Positions 1 to 6,319 of a stretch of DNA of 9,474 bases are shown one piece after another. The stretch's first letter is position 1, and every line of letters starts with the position of its first letter. Position numbers and translations under genes: made by a program. Origin of the DNA: Alcanivorax sp. (GTDB taxonomy: Bacteria > Pseudomonadota > Gammaproteobacteria > Pseudomonadales > Alcanivoracaceae); the NCBI GenBank assembly GCA_007135015.1, contig SLJS01000339.1, forward strand, positions 1 to 9,474, given 5' to 3'. The notes below the pieces were generated by a model. It saw only the letters and a program-made list of their open reading frames with translations, did not search any database and had not been told where the DNA came from.

Positions 1-299
1 CCATGAACGGCTCCACGGTGACGCTGGAAACCGGGCTCTGCCTGTTGAATACCGGATCGGGCCGGTGCCAGCTGGCAAGCGAAAGCTATCGGGTTCACTT
101 CCGTCGGCTGTCCCGGCAGGCCCTGGAGCGCTATCTGGACCGGGAGCAGCCGTTCGACTGCGCGGGCAGTTTCCGCTCCGAGGCACTGGGCATCACCCTG
201 TTCCGTGCCATGGAGGGCCGGGATCCCAACACGGTCATCGGGCTGCCCCTGATTCTGCTTACGGAGTTGCTCAACGCCGAGGGCATCGCCCTGCCATAG
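1..299 (+). CDS. yceF: Maf-family nucleotide pyrophosphatase (YceF type), 3' part only
   Basis: This is the C-terminal half of a Maf-type nucleoside-triphosphate pyrophosphatase. The reading frame is open from the left edge of the window, so the true start lies upstream; the ATG at position 3 is most likely an internal Met. About 98 of the usual 190 to 200 residues are present. The visible part carries the Maf C-terminal signature: DCAGSFRSE followed by GITLF, EGRDPNT and GLPLI. This matches the E. coli YceF subfamily (HCAGSFKSE, EGRDPNT, GLPLI) better than the YhdE/Maf dTTP-UTP type. Known members of the YceF branch hydrolyse 7-methyl-GTP to the monophosphate in the cytoplasm, probably as nucleotide-pool housekeeping. 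In E. coli the gene lies between rluC and yceD-rpmF-plsX; here katG separates it from the rluC operon. The family call is firm. The subfamily is inferred from the C-terminus alone, because the N-terminal substrate-binding motifs are outside the window. Confidence 0.9.
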   Translation, partial: MNGSTVTLETGLCLLNTGSGRCQLASESYRVHFRRLSRQALERYLDREQPFDCAGSFRSEALGITLFRAMEGRDPNTVIGLPLILLTELLNAEGIALP

Positions 300-387
300 A
301 AGGAGCAAGGGGCAAAAGCGTTCCGCCGGGCTCCTCCTTTCATTTGCTCCTATTGTTGCTGGCTATCACCTCTATTTCACGCCTGGA

Positions 388-416
388 TTGTAAGCTATCG
401 AGATAAGGTTCATAAC
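388..416 (+). promoter_or_regulatory. Weak candidate promoter for katG
   Basis: The gap between maf and katG (300 to 451) is visibly AT-richer than the genes around it. TTGTAA (388 to 393), a 17-base spacer and CATAAC (411 to 416) each match 4 of 6 bases of the sigma70 consensus, and would start transcription about 28 bases before the katG ATG. Four CTAT tetranucleotides (from 350, 363, 372 and 395) lie just upstream. The pair at 350 and 372 has the 22-base period of OxyR half-sites, but the partner ATAG sequences are missing. Activation by a peroxide regulator is plausible for katG but is not shown. Confidence 0.3.
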
Positions 417-451
417 ATGGGACCAGGCAAAGCGACGCAAGCGAGGACCTC

Positions 452-2656
452 ATGGCCAGAAGCGATAACAGCTCAGGAAAATGCCCGGTAATGCACGGGG
501 CGCAGACCCGCATCGGCGGCAAGGGCACCACCGACGAGCAATGGTGGCCCAACCAGCTCAATATCGGAATCCTTCACCAGCATACCCCGGAGTCGAGCCC
601 CATGGACCGGGATTTCGACTACGCGGAGGCATTCAGCAAGCTCGATATCAAGGCCGTCAAGGAGGATATCTACGCCCTGATGAGGGATTCGAAGGACTGG
701 TGGCCGGCGGACTATGGCCACTACGGGCCCCTTTTCATCCGCATGACCTGGCACGCCGCCGGCACCTACCGCAGCGGCGACGGCCGTGGCGGCGGCGGCA
801 CCGGCAACCAGCGCTTCGCGCCCATCAACAGCTGGCCGGACAACGGCAACCTGGACAAGGCCCGGCGCCTGCTATGGCCGATCAAGAAGAAGTACGGCAA
901 CAGGATCTCCTGGGCCGATCTGATCATTCTCGCCGGCAACTGCGCGCTGGAGGACATGGGCCTGAAGACCTTCGGCTTCGGCGGTGGCCGGGAAGACATC
1001 TATGCTCCGGAAGCAGACATCTACTGGGGCGCCGAGGACGAATGGCTCGACAGCAAGCGCTACAGCGGCGACCGTGACCTGGAAAGGCCGCTGGCCAACG
1101 TGCAGATGGGCCTGATCTATGTGAACCCGGAAGGTCCGGACGGCGAACCGGATCCGGAAAAGGCCAGTCACGACATCCGCGAGACCTTCGCGCGCATGGC
1201 CATGGACGACTACGAAACCGTGGCCCTGATCGCCGGCGGTCACACTTTCGGCAAGACCCACGGCGCCGGCGACCCTGCAAAGGTGGGGCCGGAACCCGAA
1301 GCCGCGCCGCTTTCGCAGCAGGGCCTGGGCTGGAAGAGCAGCCACGGCAGCGGCAAGGGCGACGACACCATCACAAGCGGTCTGGAAGGCGCCTGGACAC
1401 CCACGCCCACCCGGTGGGACATGAAGTTCTTCGATCTGCTGTTCGGCTACGAGTGGGAGCTCACCAAAAGCCCCGCCGGCGCGTACCAGTGGAAACCGAA
1501 GGATATCCGGGAAGAGGACAAGGTAGTCCTGGCGCATGACCCCTCGAAGAAGGTCGCGCCCATGATGGCCACCACGGATCTGTCGCTGAAAGTGGACCCG
1601 AACTACCGGAAGATCTCGGAGCAGTTCCACAGTAATCCGGAAGAGTTTGCCGACGCCTTTGCTCGCGCCTGGTTCAAGCTGCTGCACCGGGACATGGGGC
1701 CGAAGACACGCTATCTCGGCCCCGAGGTTCCGGACGAGGACCTGATCTGGCAGGACCCGGTGCCCCCCGTGGAGCACGAACTCATCGGCGACCGGGACGT
1801 CGAGGACCTCACCAAGAAGATCCTGGATGCCGGCCTGTCCACCTCCGAGCTGGTACAGACTGCCTGGGGCTCCGCAAGCACCTTCCGCAACGCCGACAAG
1901 CGCGGCGGCGCCAACGGCGCCCGCATCCGCCTGGCCCCGCAGAAGGACTGGCCCGTGAACCAGCCGAAACAGCTGCAGAAGGTGCTTGGGAAACTGGAAG
2001 AAATACAGAAGGCGTTCAACAAGGCCCAGTCCGGCAACAAGCGGGTATCGCTGGCCGATCTCATCGTCCTCGGCGGCAATGCCGCGATCGAACAGGCCGC
2101 AAAGAAGGCTGGCCACGACATCAAGGTGCCCTTCTCGCCGGGCCGCACCGATGCCACCGAAGAGCAGACGGATGTGGAGTCCTTCAGGGTACTCGAGCCG
2201 GAAGCGGACGGCTTCCGCAACTACAGCAAGGCGCGCTTTACCGTGCCGCCCGAGGAGATGCTCCTGGACCGTGCGCAACAGCTGACACTGACCGCCCCGG
2301 AGATGGCAGTGCTCATTGGCGGCATGCGCACGCTGGATGCCAATGCGGGCAATTCGAAGCACGGTGTCTTCACCGACCGCCCGGGCACGCTCACCAACGA
2401 CTTCTTTGTGAATCTCCTGGACATGGACACGGAATGGAAGCCCACCTCCGGTGAGGAGGAGGAGTTCGAATTGCGCGACCGCAAGACCGGCAAGGTCAAG
2501 TGGCCCGCCACCCGCGTCGATCTGGTTTTCGGCGCCAACTCACGATTGCGGGCAATTTCCGAGGTCTATGCCCAGGATGATGCCGGGGAAAAGTTCGTCC
2601 GCGACTTCGTGGCAGCCTGGACCAGGGTGATGAACGCGGACCGCTTCGACCTGTAG
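452..2656 (+). CDS. katG: Catalase-peroxidase KatG
   Basis: This is a bifunctional haem catalase-peroxidase of 734 residues, a normal length for the family. It dismutates H2O2 and oxidises peroxidase donors in the cytoplasm. It has the usual two domains: an active haem domain (about residues 30 to 420) and a haem-less C-terminal duplicate that keeps the family ending (RFDL). All key residues are visible: distal Arg97, Trp100 and His101 in RMTWH; Tyr223 in LIYVNPEGP and Met249 in FARMAMDD, which with Trp100 form the Met-Tyr-Trp cross-linked adduct needed for catalase activity; proximal His264 in AGGHTFGKTH; Trp315; Asp376 in TDLSL; and the mobile arginine Arg413 in HRDMGP. Ser309 aligns with Ser315 of the Mycobacterium tuberculosis enzyme. 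The start is supported by the typical N-terminus (GKCPVMHG, then WWPNQLN) and by GAGGA at 443 to 447, four bases before the ATG. There is no signal peptide. A hairpin follows the stop. Its place between maf and the sppA operon is unusual. The identification is very secure. Confidence 0.98.
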   Translation: MARSDNSSGKCPVMHGAQTRIGGKGTTDEQWWPNQLNIGILHQHTPESSPMDRDFDYAEAFSKLDIKAVKEDIYALMRDSKDWWPADYGHYGPLFIRMTWHAAGTYRSGDGRGGGGTGNQRFAPINSWPDNGNLDKARRLLWPIKKKYGNRISWADLIILAGNCALEDMGLKTFGFGGGREDIYAPEADIYWGAEDEWLDSKRYSGDRDLERPLANVQMGLIYVNPEGPDGEPDPEKASHDIRETFARMAMDDYETVALIAGGHTFGKTHGAGDPAKVGPEPEAAPLSQQGLGWKSSHGSGKGDDTITSGLEGAWTPTPTRWDMKFFDLLFGYEWELTKSPAGAYQWKPKDIREEDKVVLAHDPSKKVAPMMATTDLSLKVDPNYRKISEQFHSNPEEFADAFARAWFKLLHRDMGPKTRYLGPEVPDEDLIWQDPVPPVEHELIGDRDVEDLTKKILDAGLSTSELVQTAWGSASTFRNADKRGGANGARIRLAPQKDWPVNQPKQLQKVLGKLEEIQKAFNKAQSGNKRVSLADLIVLGGNAAIEQAAKKAGHDIKVPFSPGRTDATEEQTDVESFRVLEPEADGFRNYSKARFTVPPEEMLLDRAQQLTLTAPEMAVLIGGMRTLDANAGNSKHGVFTDRPGTLTNDFFVNLLDMDTEWKPTSGEEEEFELRDRKTGKVKWPATRVDLVFGANSRLRAISEVYAQDDAGEKFVRDFVAAWTRVMNADRFDL

Positions 2657-2916
2657 CGTCCCATGCCCGAGAAACCGGCAGCGTGGATACGTGGCGCTGC
2701 CGGCCGTGCCGCAAGGTGGCGAGTGAAGGCCGGGGAAGCAATCCGGGAAACCTGACCCGTATATTGCACCAGACCACTCGTACAACGGACGGCAAGTGCG
2801 GTGATGCGGATTTTTCAGAAACCTCCAGGCAGACGGTTGATGGAACCGTTTACGCTTGCCATGCACTTGGCCTGGTCTGGCCGCCGTCATGCGCACATGC
2901 TCCTTCAGCCGTAGCC
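2657..2916. other. Non-coding gap between convergent katG and sppA
   Basis: This is the unoccupied part of the gap between the stops of katG (+) and sppA (-). Besides the katG hairpin it holds a small inverted repeat, ACGGTT (2833 to 2838) and AACCGT (2844 to 2849), and the left arm of the palindrome at 2907 to 2928. An open frame of 115 codons crosses it (2683 to 3030), but it begins inside the katG hairpin, has no ribosome-binding site and resembles nothing I know, so I do not call a gene. Confidence 0.6.
2675..2703 (+). terminator. Hairpin after katG
   Basis: A perfect 9-bp inverted repeat, CCGGCAGCG (2675 to 2683) and CGCTGCCGG (2695 to 2703), with an 11-base loop begins 19 bases after the katG stop. 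The position and strength fit a transcript end or a 3' stabilising hairpin. No T-run follows, so it is not a textbook intrinsic terminator; Rho-dependent ending or RNA protection is as likely. Confidence 0.5.
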
Positions 2917-2928
2917 CCCGCTACGGCT
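2907..2928. repeat. REP-like palindrome between katG and sppA
   Basis: AGCCGTAGC (2907 to 2915) and GCTACGGCT (2920 to 2928) form a perfect 9-bp stem with a CCCC loop. It overlaps the outer end of the dispersed repeat and is followed by TTCAGTCGCGA, a string that resembles repetitive extragenic palindromes of gammaproteobacteria. It lies about 70 bases beyond the sppA stop and 250 bases beyond the katG stop, so it could end or stabilise either convergent transcript. There is no T-run on either side. Confidence 0.5.
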
Positions 2929-2997
2929 TCAGTCGCGAGCACGCCTGACGACGACCATCCGCGGCGCGAATTACATGGCATTTGGTGCAAAATCCGG
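2917..2997 (-). repeat. Dispersed repeat, copy A (inverted relative to copy B)
   Basis: Read on the minus strand, this 81-base stretch aligns with plus-strand positions 5663 to 5728. The inner block (CCGGAT to CCAAATGCCATG) matches at 21 of 24 bases. The outer block (from GTCGTCAGGC to GCCGTAGCGGG) matches at 35 of 40, and all five differences are transitions. Copy A has 15 extra bases between the two blocks. It begins one base after the sppA stop codon. Confidence 0.8.
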
Positions 2998-2998
2998 G

Positions 2999-3988
2999 CT
3001 AGCGAAGCTGCCAGCGCTCCAGGCCCATGACCCGCCCGAGTCCTTCACCGATGCTTGCGCCCATGCCGCGCATGAAACGCTGGAACGGGTGCGGATAGAC
3101 CGTATAGTCGACAATCTCTTCCTGGCCGATCACATCGCGCGCCACCTGGCCGGGACTGCCGAAAGCGTCCGCCAGGCCCATCTCCACCGAGTCATCTCCC
3201 GTCCAGATCCGGCCGGTGAACAGGTTCGGGTGGTCTTCGTCGAGGCGATCCCCCCGGCCTTCGCGTACCGCGTCGATGAAATGCTGGTGTACCTGCTCGA
3301 GCATTCTGCCGGCATGCTCGACATGTTCCTCCTCGAGCGGAGCAAAAGGATCCAGCATGTCCTTGTCCTCGCCGGCGGTGAAGATCCTGCGTTCCATGCC
3401 CAGTTTCTCGATGGACTCGACAAAACCGAAACCGCCCATCACCACGCCGATGGAGCCAACGATGCTCGACGGCGCCACATAGATCTCGTCCGCCGCGGAG
3501 GCAATGTAATAGGCCCCGGAAGCCCCCACATCGGTAATGACCGCGTAGACCTTTTTCTCCGGATGTTCATCGCGCAGCCGCCGGATTTCCCGGAAGGCAT
3601 AGTCGGCCTGTACCGGAGAACCGCCCGGGCTGTTGATGCGTAGCAGCACCGCCTCGGAGTGCTCCGCCTCGAAGGCGCGGCGCAGACCGCCGGCGATCTT
3701 GTCCGCACTGGATTCTCGATCCTCGGCGATCATTCCCGATATCTTCACCATCGCCGTATGCGGCTCGGAGGCCTTCGGTTGCGGCACCCCGGTGCGCAAC
3801 GGAAGAATGAGCAGGAGCAGCAGTACCATGTAGGCAAGGGTGGCAAAACGGAAAAAGATGCTCCAGCGCCGCTGCTTGCGCTGCTCATCCTGCATGGACA
3901 GCACCAGTTTTTCGATCAGTTTCCACTCCCGATCGCTTTGGGGTCTCTGCGCGCCGTCATCCTGTTCATCACGATTCCGGTTCATCAT
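2999..3988 (-). CDS. sppA: S49-family membrane serine protease (SppA, 36K type)
   Basis: This is a signal-peptide-peptidase-like protease of peptidase family S49, in the short single-domain form; 329 residues from the chosen start. It is anchored by one N-terminal membrane helix (about residues 43 to 63, after a charged cytoplasmic tail QRKQRRW), with the protease domain probably on the periplasmic side. Members cut leftover signal peptides and other membrane-associated peptides. The Ser-Lys dyad is visible: nucleophile Ser157 in DVGASGAYY and Lys209 in EDKDM. Their 52-residue spacing equals that of Bacillus subtilis SppA (Ser147 and Lys199). The NSPGGSP loop (119 to 125) precedes the nucleophile. 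The frame stays open to 4102, but that would overlap the HAD gene. The ATG at 3988 has GGAGG eight bases upstream; ATGs at 3994 and 3985 are alternatives. It is last in the rluC-HAD-sppA operon, 52 bases after the HAD stop. Confidence 0.93.
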   Translation of the reverse strand: MMNRNRDEQDDGAQRPQSDREWKLIEKLVLSMQDEQRKQRRWSIFFRFATLAYMVLLLLLILPLRTGVPQPKASEPHTAMVKISGMIAEDRESSADKIAGGLRRAFEAEHSEAVLLRINSPGGSPVQADYAFREIRRLRDEHPEKKVYAVITDVGASGAYYIASAADEIYVAPSSIVGSIGVVMGGFGFVESIEKLGMERRIFTAGEDKDMLDPFAPLEEEHVEHAGRMLEQVHQHFIDAVREGRGDRLDEDHPNLFTGRIWTGDDSVEMGLADAFGSPGQVARDVIGQEEIVDYTVYPHPFQRFMRGMGASIGEGLGRVMGLERWQLR

Positions 3989-3996
3989 CTCCATTT

Positions 3997-4001
3997 CCTC
4001 C
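3997..4001 (-). promoter_or_regulatory. Ribosome-binding site that decides the sppA start
   Basis: GGAGG on the minus strand lies two bases before the ATG at 3994, eight before the ATG at 3988 and eleven before the ATG at 3985. The eight-base spacing is the best, so I start sppA at 3988. Confidence 0.65.
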
Positions 4002-4040
4002 AGCAGATATCCGGGCCGACACTGATTGCGGTGCCGGCTT

Positions 4041-4703
4041 TCAGGCAGTCTCGACAGGCCGGAACAGGGCCGGCAGTTCATGGACCTCATCAACCAGGGC
4101 AAGGGGCTCCTGTTCCAGCAGCCGGTGCCGTGGGTGGGCTCCCCAGGTTACGCCCACTGCTTCCACCCGGGCGCGCCGGGCCATCTCCAGGTCGAAGGTT
4201 GTATCCCCCACGACCAGGGCCCTGTCCCGCGCCACGCCGGTCTCGTGAAGAATCTCCTCGACCATGGCCGGATGGGGTTTGGAACCGCTTTCATCGGAGC
4301 ATCGGGATGCCACGAAATACTCTCCCAGACCGCTCTGTCGCCATATCCGTTCCAGGCCACGGCGACTTTTTCCGGTGGCCACCGCCATCCGGGTCTGTTG
4401 CGCTTGCAGCATGGCCAGCATTTCCGCAATCCCGGGAAACAGGGAGCACGGCTCGCGCTCGGCCTCCACGAAACGGCGACTGTAACAGCCCCGCACCCGT
4501 TCCAACTGGCCCTCGCCGATGCCAGGCCAGAGCGTGCGAATCGCCTCGGGCAGGCCCAGCCCGATGATCCCGCGCATCGCCTCCGGCGGGCATGGCCGCA
4601 GCCCGGCATCGACCGCCGCACCGGTCATGCACTCGACAATCCGCTCTGTCGAATCCATCAGGGTGCCGTCCCAGTCAAAAATGATCAGCTCCCGCTCACC
4701 CAT
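4041..4703 (-). CDS. HAD-superfamily phosphatase (phosphoglycolate-phosphatase-like)
   Basis: This is a cytoplasmic HAD subfamily IA hydrolase of 220 residues that probably dephosphorylates a small phosphorylated metabolite; the substrate cannot be read from the sequence. All four HAD motifs are present: motif I FDWDGTL with nucleophile Asp10 and acid/base Asp12; motif II Thr110 in VATGK; motif III Lys142 in SKPHP; motif IV GDTTFDLEMA with Asp167 and Asp171. A helical cap of about 60 residues lies between motifs I and II, as in Gph and related enzymes. I chose the ATG at 4703, with GGGAG seven bases upstream, over a TTG one codon earlier. The ATG overlaps the end of rluC by 8 bases, so translation is probably coupled. 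An uncharacterised HAD protein at this place, between rluC and sppA, is usual in pseudomonads and related groups. The family is certain; the substrate is unknown. Confidence 0.93.
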   Translation of the reverse strand: MGERELIIFDWDGTLMDSTERIVECMTGAAVDAGLRPCPPEAMRGIIGLGLPEAIRTLWPGIGEGQLERVRGCYSRRFVEAEREPCSLFPGIAEMLAMLQAQQTRMAVATGKSRRGLERIWRQSGLGEYFVASRCSDESGSKPHPAMVEEILHETGVARDRALVVGDTTFDLEMARRARVEAVGVTWGAHPRHRLLEQEPLALVDEVHELPALFRPVETA

Positions 4704-5649
4704 CAATGCTCTCCCGGCCCGCCTTCAGGGCCTCGGCAAAGACCTCGTCCAGGGGCGCTTCCAGCGCCAGTTGCTCCCCGGAGTCCGGATGCCTGAACCG
4801 CAGGCTTCGAGCATGAAGGTACAGCCGACGGTCCGGCAGCCCCGGGGCGGCCCCGGATTCCGGGCCGTATTTGGCGTCACCCAGCAAAGGAAAGCCGGCC
4901 CAGGCGGCATGCACCCGGATCTGGTGGGTTCTGCCGGTATCGAGTATTCCCTCCACCAGGGAAAAAGACCCCAGGCGCTCGAGCAACCGGAAACGGGTGC
5001 GGGCCTGCTTGCCGTCCCGGGCCACCCGGACGATCCGTTCCCCGCCACGGGAGTCCTTGCGCAACGGCGCCTCAATGACCTGTTCCCCATCGGGATTTCC
5101 GTGACAGAGCATCCAGTATCGCTTTTCCACGCCGCCGGCCTGCATCAGGCGCTGCAGGCGGCGCAGGAAACCGCGATGGCGGGTCACCATGATGCAACCG
5201 GAGGTGTCCCGGTCCAGGCGATGCACCAGCTCCAGGGCCTGCTCCTGCGGATGCAGCGCCCGGAGAGTCTCGATCAGGCCGCGACTGATGCCGCTGCCTC
5301 CGTGGACAGCCAGCCCGGCGGGCTTGTCGTAGACCAGCAGCCGTTCGTCCCGGTACAGCAGGGCCTCGGCGAGCCGGCTGGCAAGCCCCTCGCCGGGGGC
5401 GGGCTGGCTTTGCGGCGTGGAGACCCGCACCGGCGGAATGCGCACCTGGTCGCCTGCCTGGAGCCGGTAGGTCTGGCGCACCCGGCGGCGATTCACGCGC
5501 ACCTGACCGTCACGAATGATGCGGTATATCCGCGATTTCGGCACGCCCTTGAGCTGGCCGAAGAGAAAATTGTCGAGACGTTGTCCGGCACGGTCCGGTT
5601 CGATGCAGAGGTAATGCACCCCCGGAGAGGGAGAGGCGGTATCAGGCAT
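4696..5649 (-). CDS. rluC: 23S rRNA pseudouridine synthase RluC
   Basis: This is an RluA-family pseudouridine synthase of 317 residues, a normal length. The E. coli enzyme isomerises uridines 955, 2504 and 2580 of 23S rRNA. It has an N-terminal S4 RNA-binding domain (about residues 18 to 75, with AGQRLDNFL and GVPKSRIYRIIRDGQVRVN), then the catalytic domain with the HRLDRDTSG motif, whose Asp146 is the catalytic aspartate, and the GRTHQIRVH motif (239 to 247). The open frame continues far upstream (to 6285), but the extra part is not like RluC. The ATG at 5649 gives the typical N-terminus. There is no Shine-Dalgarno close to it; the only GGAGG (5672 to 5676) is 22 bases away. An in-frame ATG at 5685 would add 12 residues and lies in repeat copy B. 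The gene is first in the rluC-HAD-sppA operon and divergent from rne, as in E. coli and pseudomonads. Confidence 0.96.
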   Translation of the reverse strand: MPDTASPSPGVHYLCIEPDRAGQRLDNFLFGQLKGVPKSRIYRIIRDGQVRVNRRRVRQTYRLQAGDQVRIPPVRVSTPQSQPAPGEGLASRLAEALLYRDERLLVYDKPAGLAVHGGSGISRGLIETLRALHPQEQALELVHRLDRDTSGCIMVTRHRGFLRRLQRLMQAGGVEKRYWMLCHGNPDGEQVIEAPLRKDSRGGERIVRVARDGKQARTRFRLLERLGSFSLVEGILDTGRTHQIRVHAAWAGFPLLGDAKYGPESGAAPGLPDRRLYLHARSLRFRHPDSGEQLALEAPLDEVFAEALKAGRESIDG

Positions 5650-5656
5650 GGGCCGG

Positions 5657-5685
5657 ATTCTACCGGATATTCCTCCAAATGCCAT
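5657..5685 (-). promoter_or_regulatory. Candidate rluC promoter overlapping repeat copy B
   Basis: On the minus strand, ATGGCA (5685 to 5680, 4 of 6 for a -35 box), exactly 17 bases, then TAGAAT (5662 to 5657, 5 of 6 for a -10 box). Transcription would start at or one base before the rluC ATG at 5649, giving a leaderless message. This would explain the missing ribosome-binding site. It is inference from motif match and spacing only. Confidence 0.4.
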
Positions 5686-5728
5686 GCAGGCCGTCGTCAG
5701 GCATGTTCGCGACCGAGGCCGTAGCGGG
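5663..5728 (+). repeat. Dispersed repeat, copy B
   Basis: This 66-base stretch is the partner of copy A, in the opposite orientation. It has the same two conserved blocks, separated by 2 bases instead of 17. It ends 13 bases before the rluC start codon, so the two copies bracket the rluC-HAD-sppA operon with their CCGGAT ends facing inward. It lacks the second palindrome arm seen next to copy A. Confidence 0.8.
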
Positions 5729-5855
5729 ACCAGGGCTTGGGAAGCATCTGTGCCGGACGGCGGCTCCGGACCTCTCCGGGCCCATGGAAGTTGCCCGCCC
5801 GCTTCCCGGGCTACCAGCAAGGGCATCGCCTGGGTACCCGGCCATCCGTATCTGT
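5729..5855. other. Non-coding gap between the repeat and the rne promoter
   Basis: No gene is visible. The only structure I see is an imperfect inverted repeat upstream of the promoter: CCGGG-C-TACC (5806 to 5815) against GGTA-CCCGG (5833 to 5841). This makes 9 pairs with a one-base bulge and a 17-base loop. It could be an operator or simply GC-rich sequence. Confidence 0.4.
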
Positions 5856-5885
5856 TTGATACCCGGTGCCTTTTACTGCTATATT
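5856..5885 (+). promoter_or_regulatory. Probable sigma70-type promoter for rne
   Basis: TTGATA (5856 to 5861) and TATATT (5880 to 5885) each match the consensus at 5 of 6 bases, with an 18-base spacer, in a locally AT-rich patch of an otherwise GC-rich gap. The start of transcription would fall near 5892, about 530 bases before the rne ATG. It is the best promoter match I found in the window. Confidence 0.65.
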
Positions 5886-6165
5886 GGTTTATCGACCGAT
5901 CCGGCCCGGCGACGCGCAGCGAACATTCGCCGGCTGTATGCAGAGCAAAAGCACGGAATCGGTCGTGATTAAAGCACAATGACAAACCCGGGCGATCGGC
6001 CCGCGGTATGTCGCAGGCACAAGGCCATGAAAACGAGCCGTTCCGGTGCTTAGAGATCCGGACGGCATTACCGAAAACCATGGTGGCCTGCGGATACGGC
6101 CCGTGAAGACAGCCGGGCAGCAGACAAGAAACAGAGGTCGCAAGATATCGCGGGAGTCGACGCAT

Positions 6166-6211
6166 CCAATGGCCGGCTCCGCAACAGGGTTTTTGAGCCG
6201 GCGGGCATTGG
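6166..6211 (+). promoter_or_regulatory. Large leader hairpin, candidate RNase E autoregulatory element
   Basis: CCAATG (6166 to 6171) plus GCCGGCTC (6172 to 6179) pair with GAGCCGGC (6195 to 6202) and CATTGG (6206 to 6211). This gives 14 base pairs interrupted only by a GGG bulge on the 3' side. The 15-base loop ends in five T. It recalls the hairpins of the E. coli rne leader (Rfam rne5) in setting, but I cannot show homology. A second hairpin, GCGGGC/GCCCGC (6201 to 6206 and 6213 to 6218), uses part of the same 3' arm, so the two folds exclude each other. Confidence 0.5.
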
Positions 6212-6274
6212 CGCCCGCGGCCCAGACAGAACCGCCAGCGATTTACGCACCCGCCAGGGAGAGCAAGGCACAAG

Positions 6275-6319
6275 GCGCGAGACAACCGGGCGTTACCCTG
6301 TGCGCGAGACCTGCGTTAC
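6275..6319 (+). repeat. Imperfect direct repeat in the rne leader
   Basis: GCGCGAGAC occurs at 6275 to 6283 and again at 6302 to 6310, each followed by GCGTTAC (6290 to 6296 and 6313 to 6319) after a gap of 6 or 2 bases. Both words recur in the same order, which suggests a small tandem duplication or paired protein or RNA contact sites. Confidence 0.45.

Noticed and set aside
301..350. Two alternative inverted repeats after maf: AGGAGC/GCTCCT (301 to 306, 330 to 335) and GGAGCAA/TTGCTCC (302 to 308, 344 to 350)
   Set aside because: Stems are short (6 and 7 bp), loops are long (23 and 35 bases) and no T-run follows the second, so I cannot support a terminator or attenuator call.
386..407. Possible Fur- or PerR-like operator around GATTGTAAGCTATC and TATCGAGATA before katG
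   Set aside because: Spacing and bases do not fit the Fur or PerR consensus, and the palindromic arms are only four or five bases.
872..2362. Open frame of 496 codons on the minus strand opposite katG
   Set aside because: It is a codon-bias shadow of a GC-rich gene. Its product resembles no family, it has no ribosome-binding site, and it lies wholly inside a certain katG.
2829..2839. An 11-base match (GCAGACGGTTG) to the reverse strand near 6356 to 6366
   Set aside because: Matches of this length are expected many times by chance in a 9.5-kb window, and the flanks do not align.
4519..5724. Open frame of 401 codons on the plus strand opposite rluC
   Set aside because: It is antisense to an unmistakable pseudouridine synthase, crosses the rluC/HAD boundary and contains no recognisable domain.
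5650..6285. Upstream extension of the rluC frame to 529 codons
   Set aside because: The added residues do not resemble RluC, run through the rne promoter and leader, and would make the protein far longer than the family.
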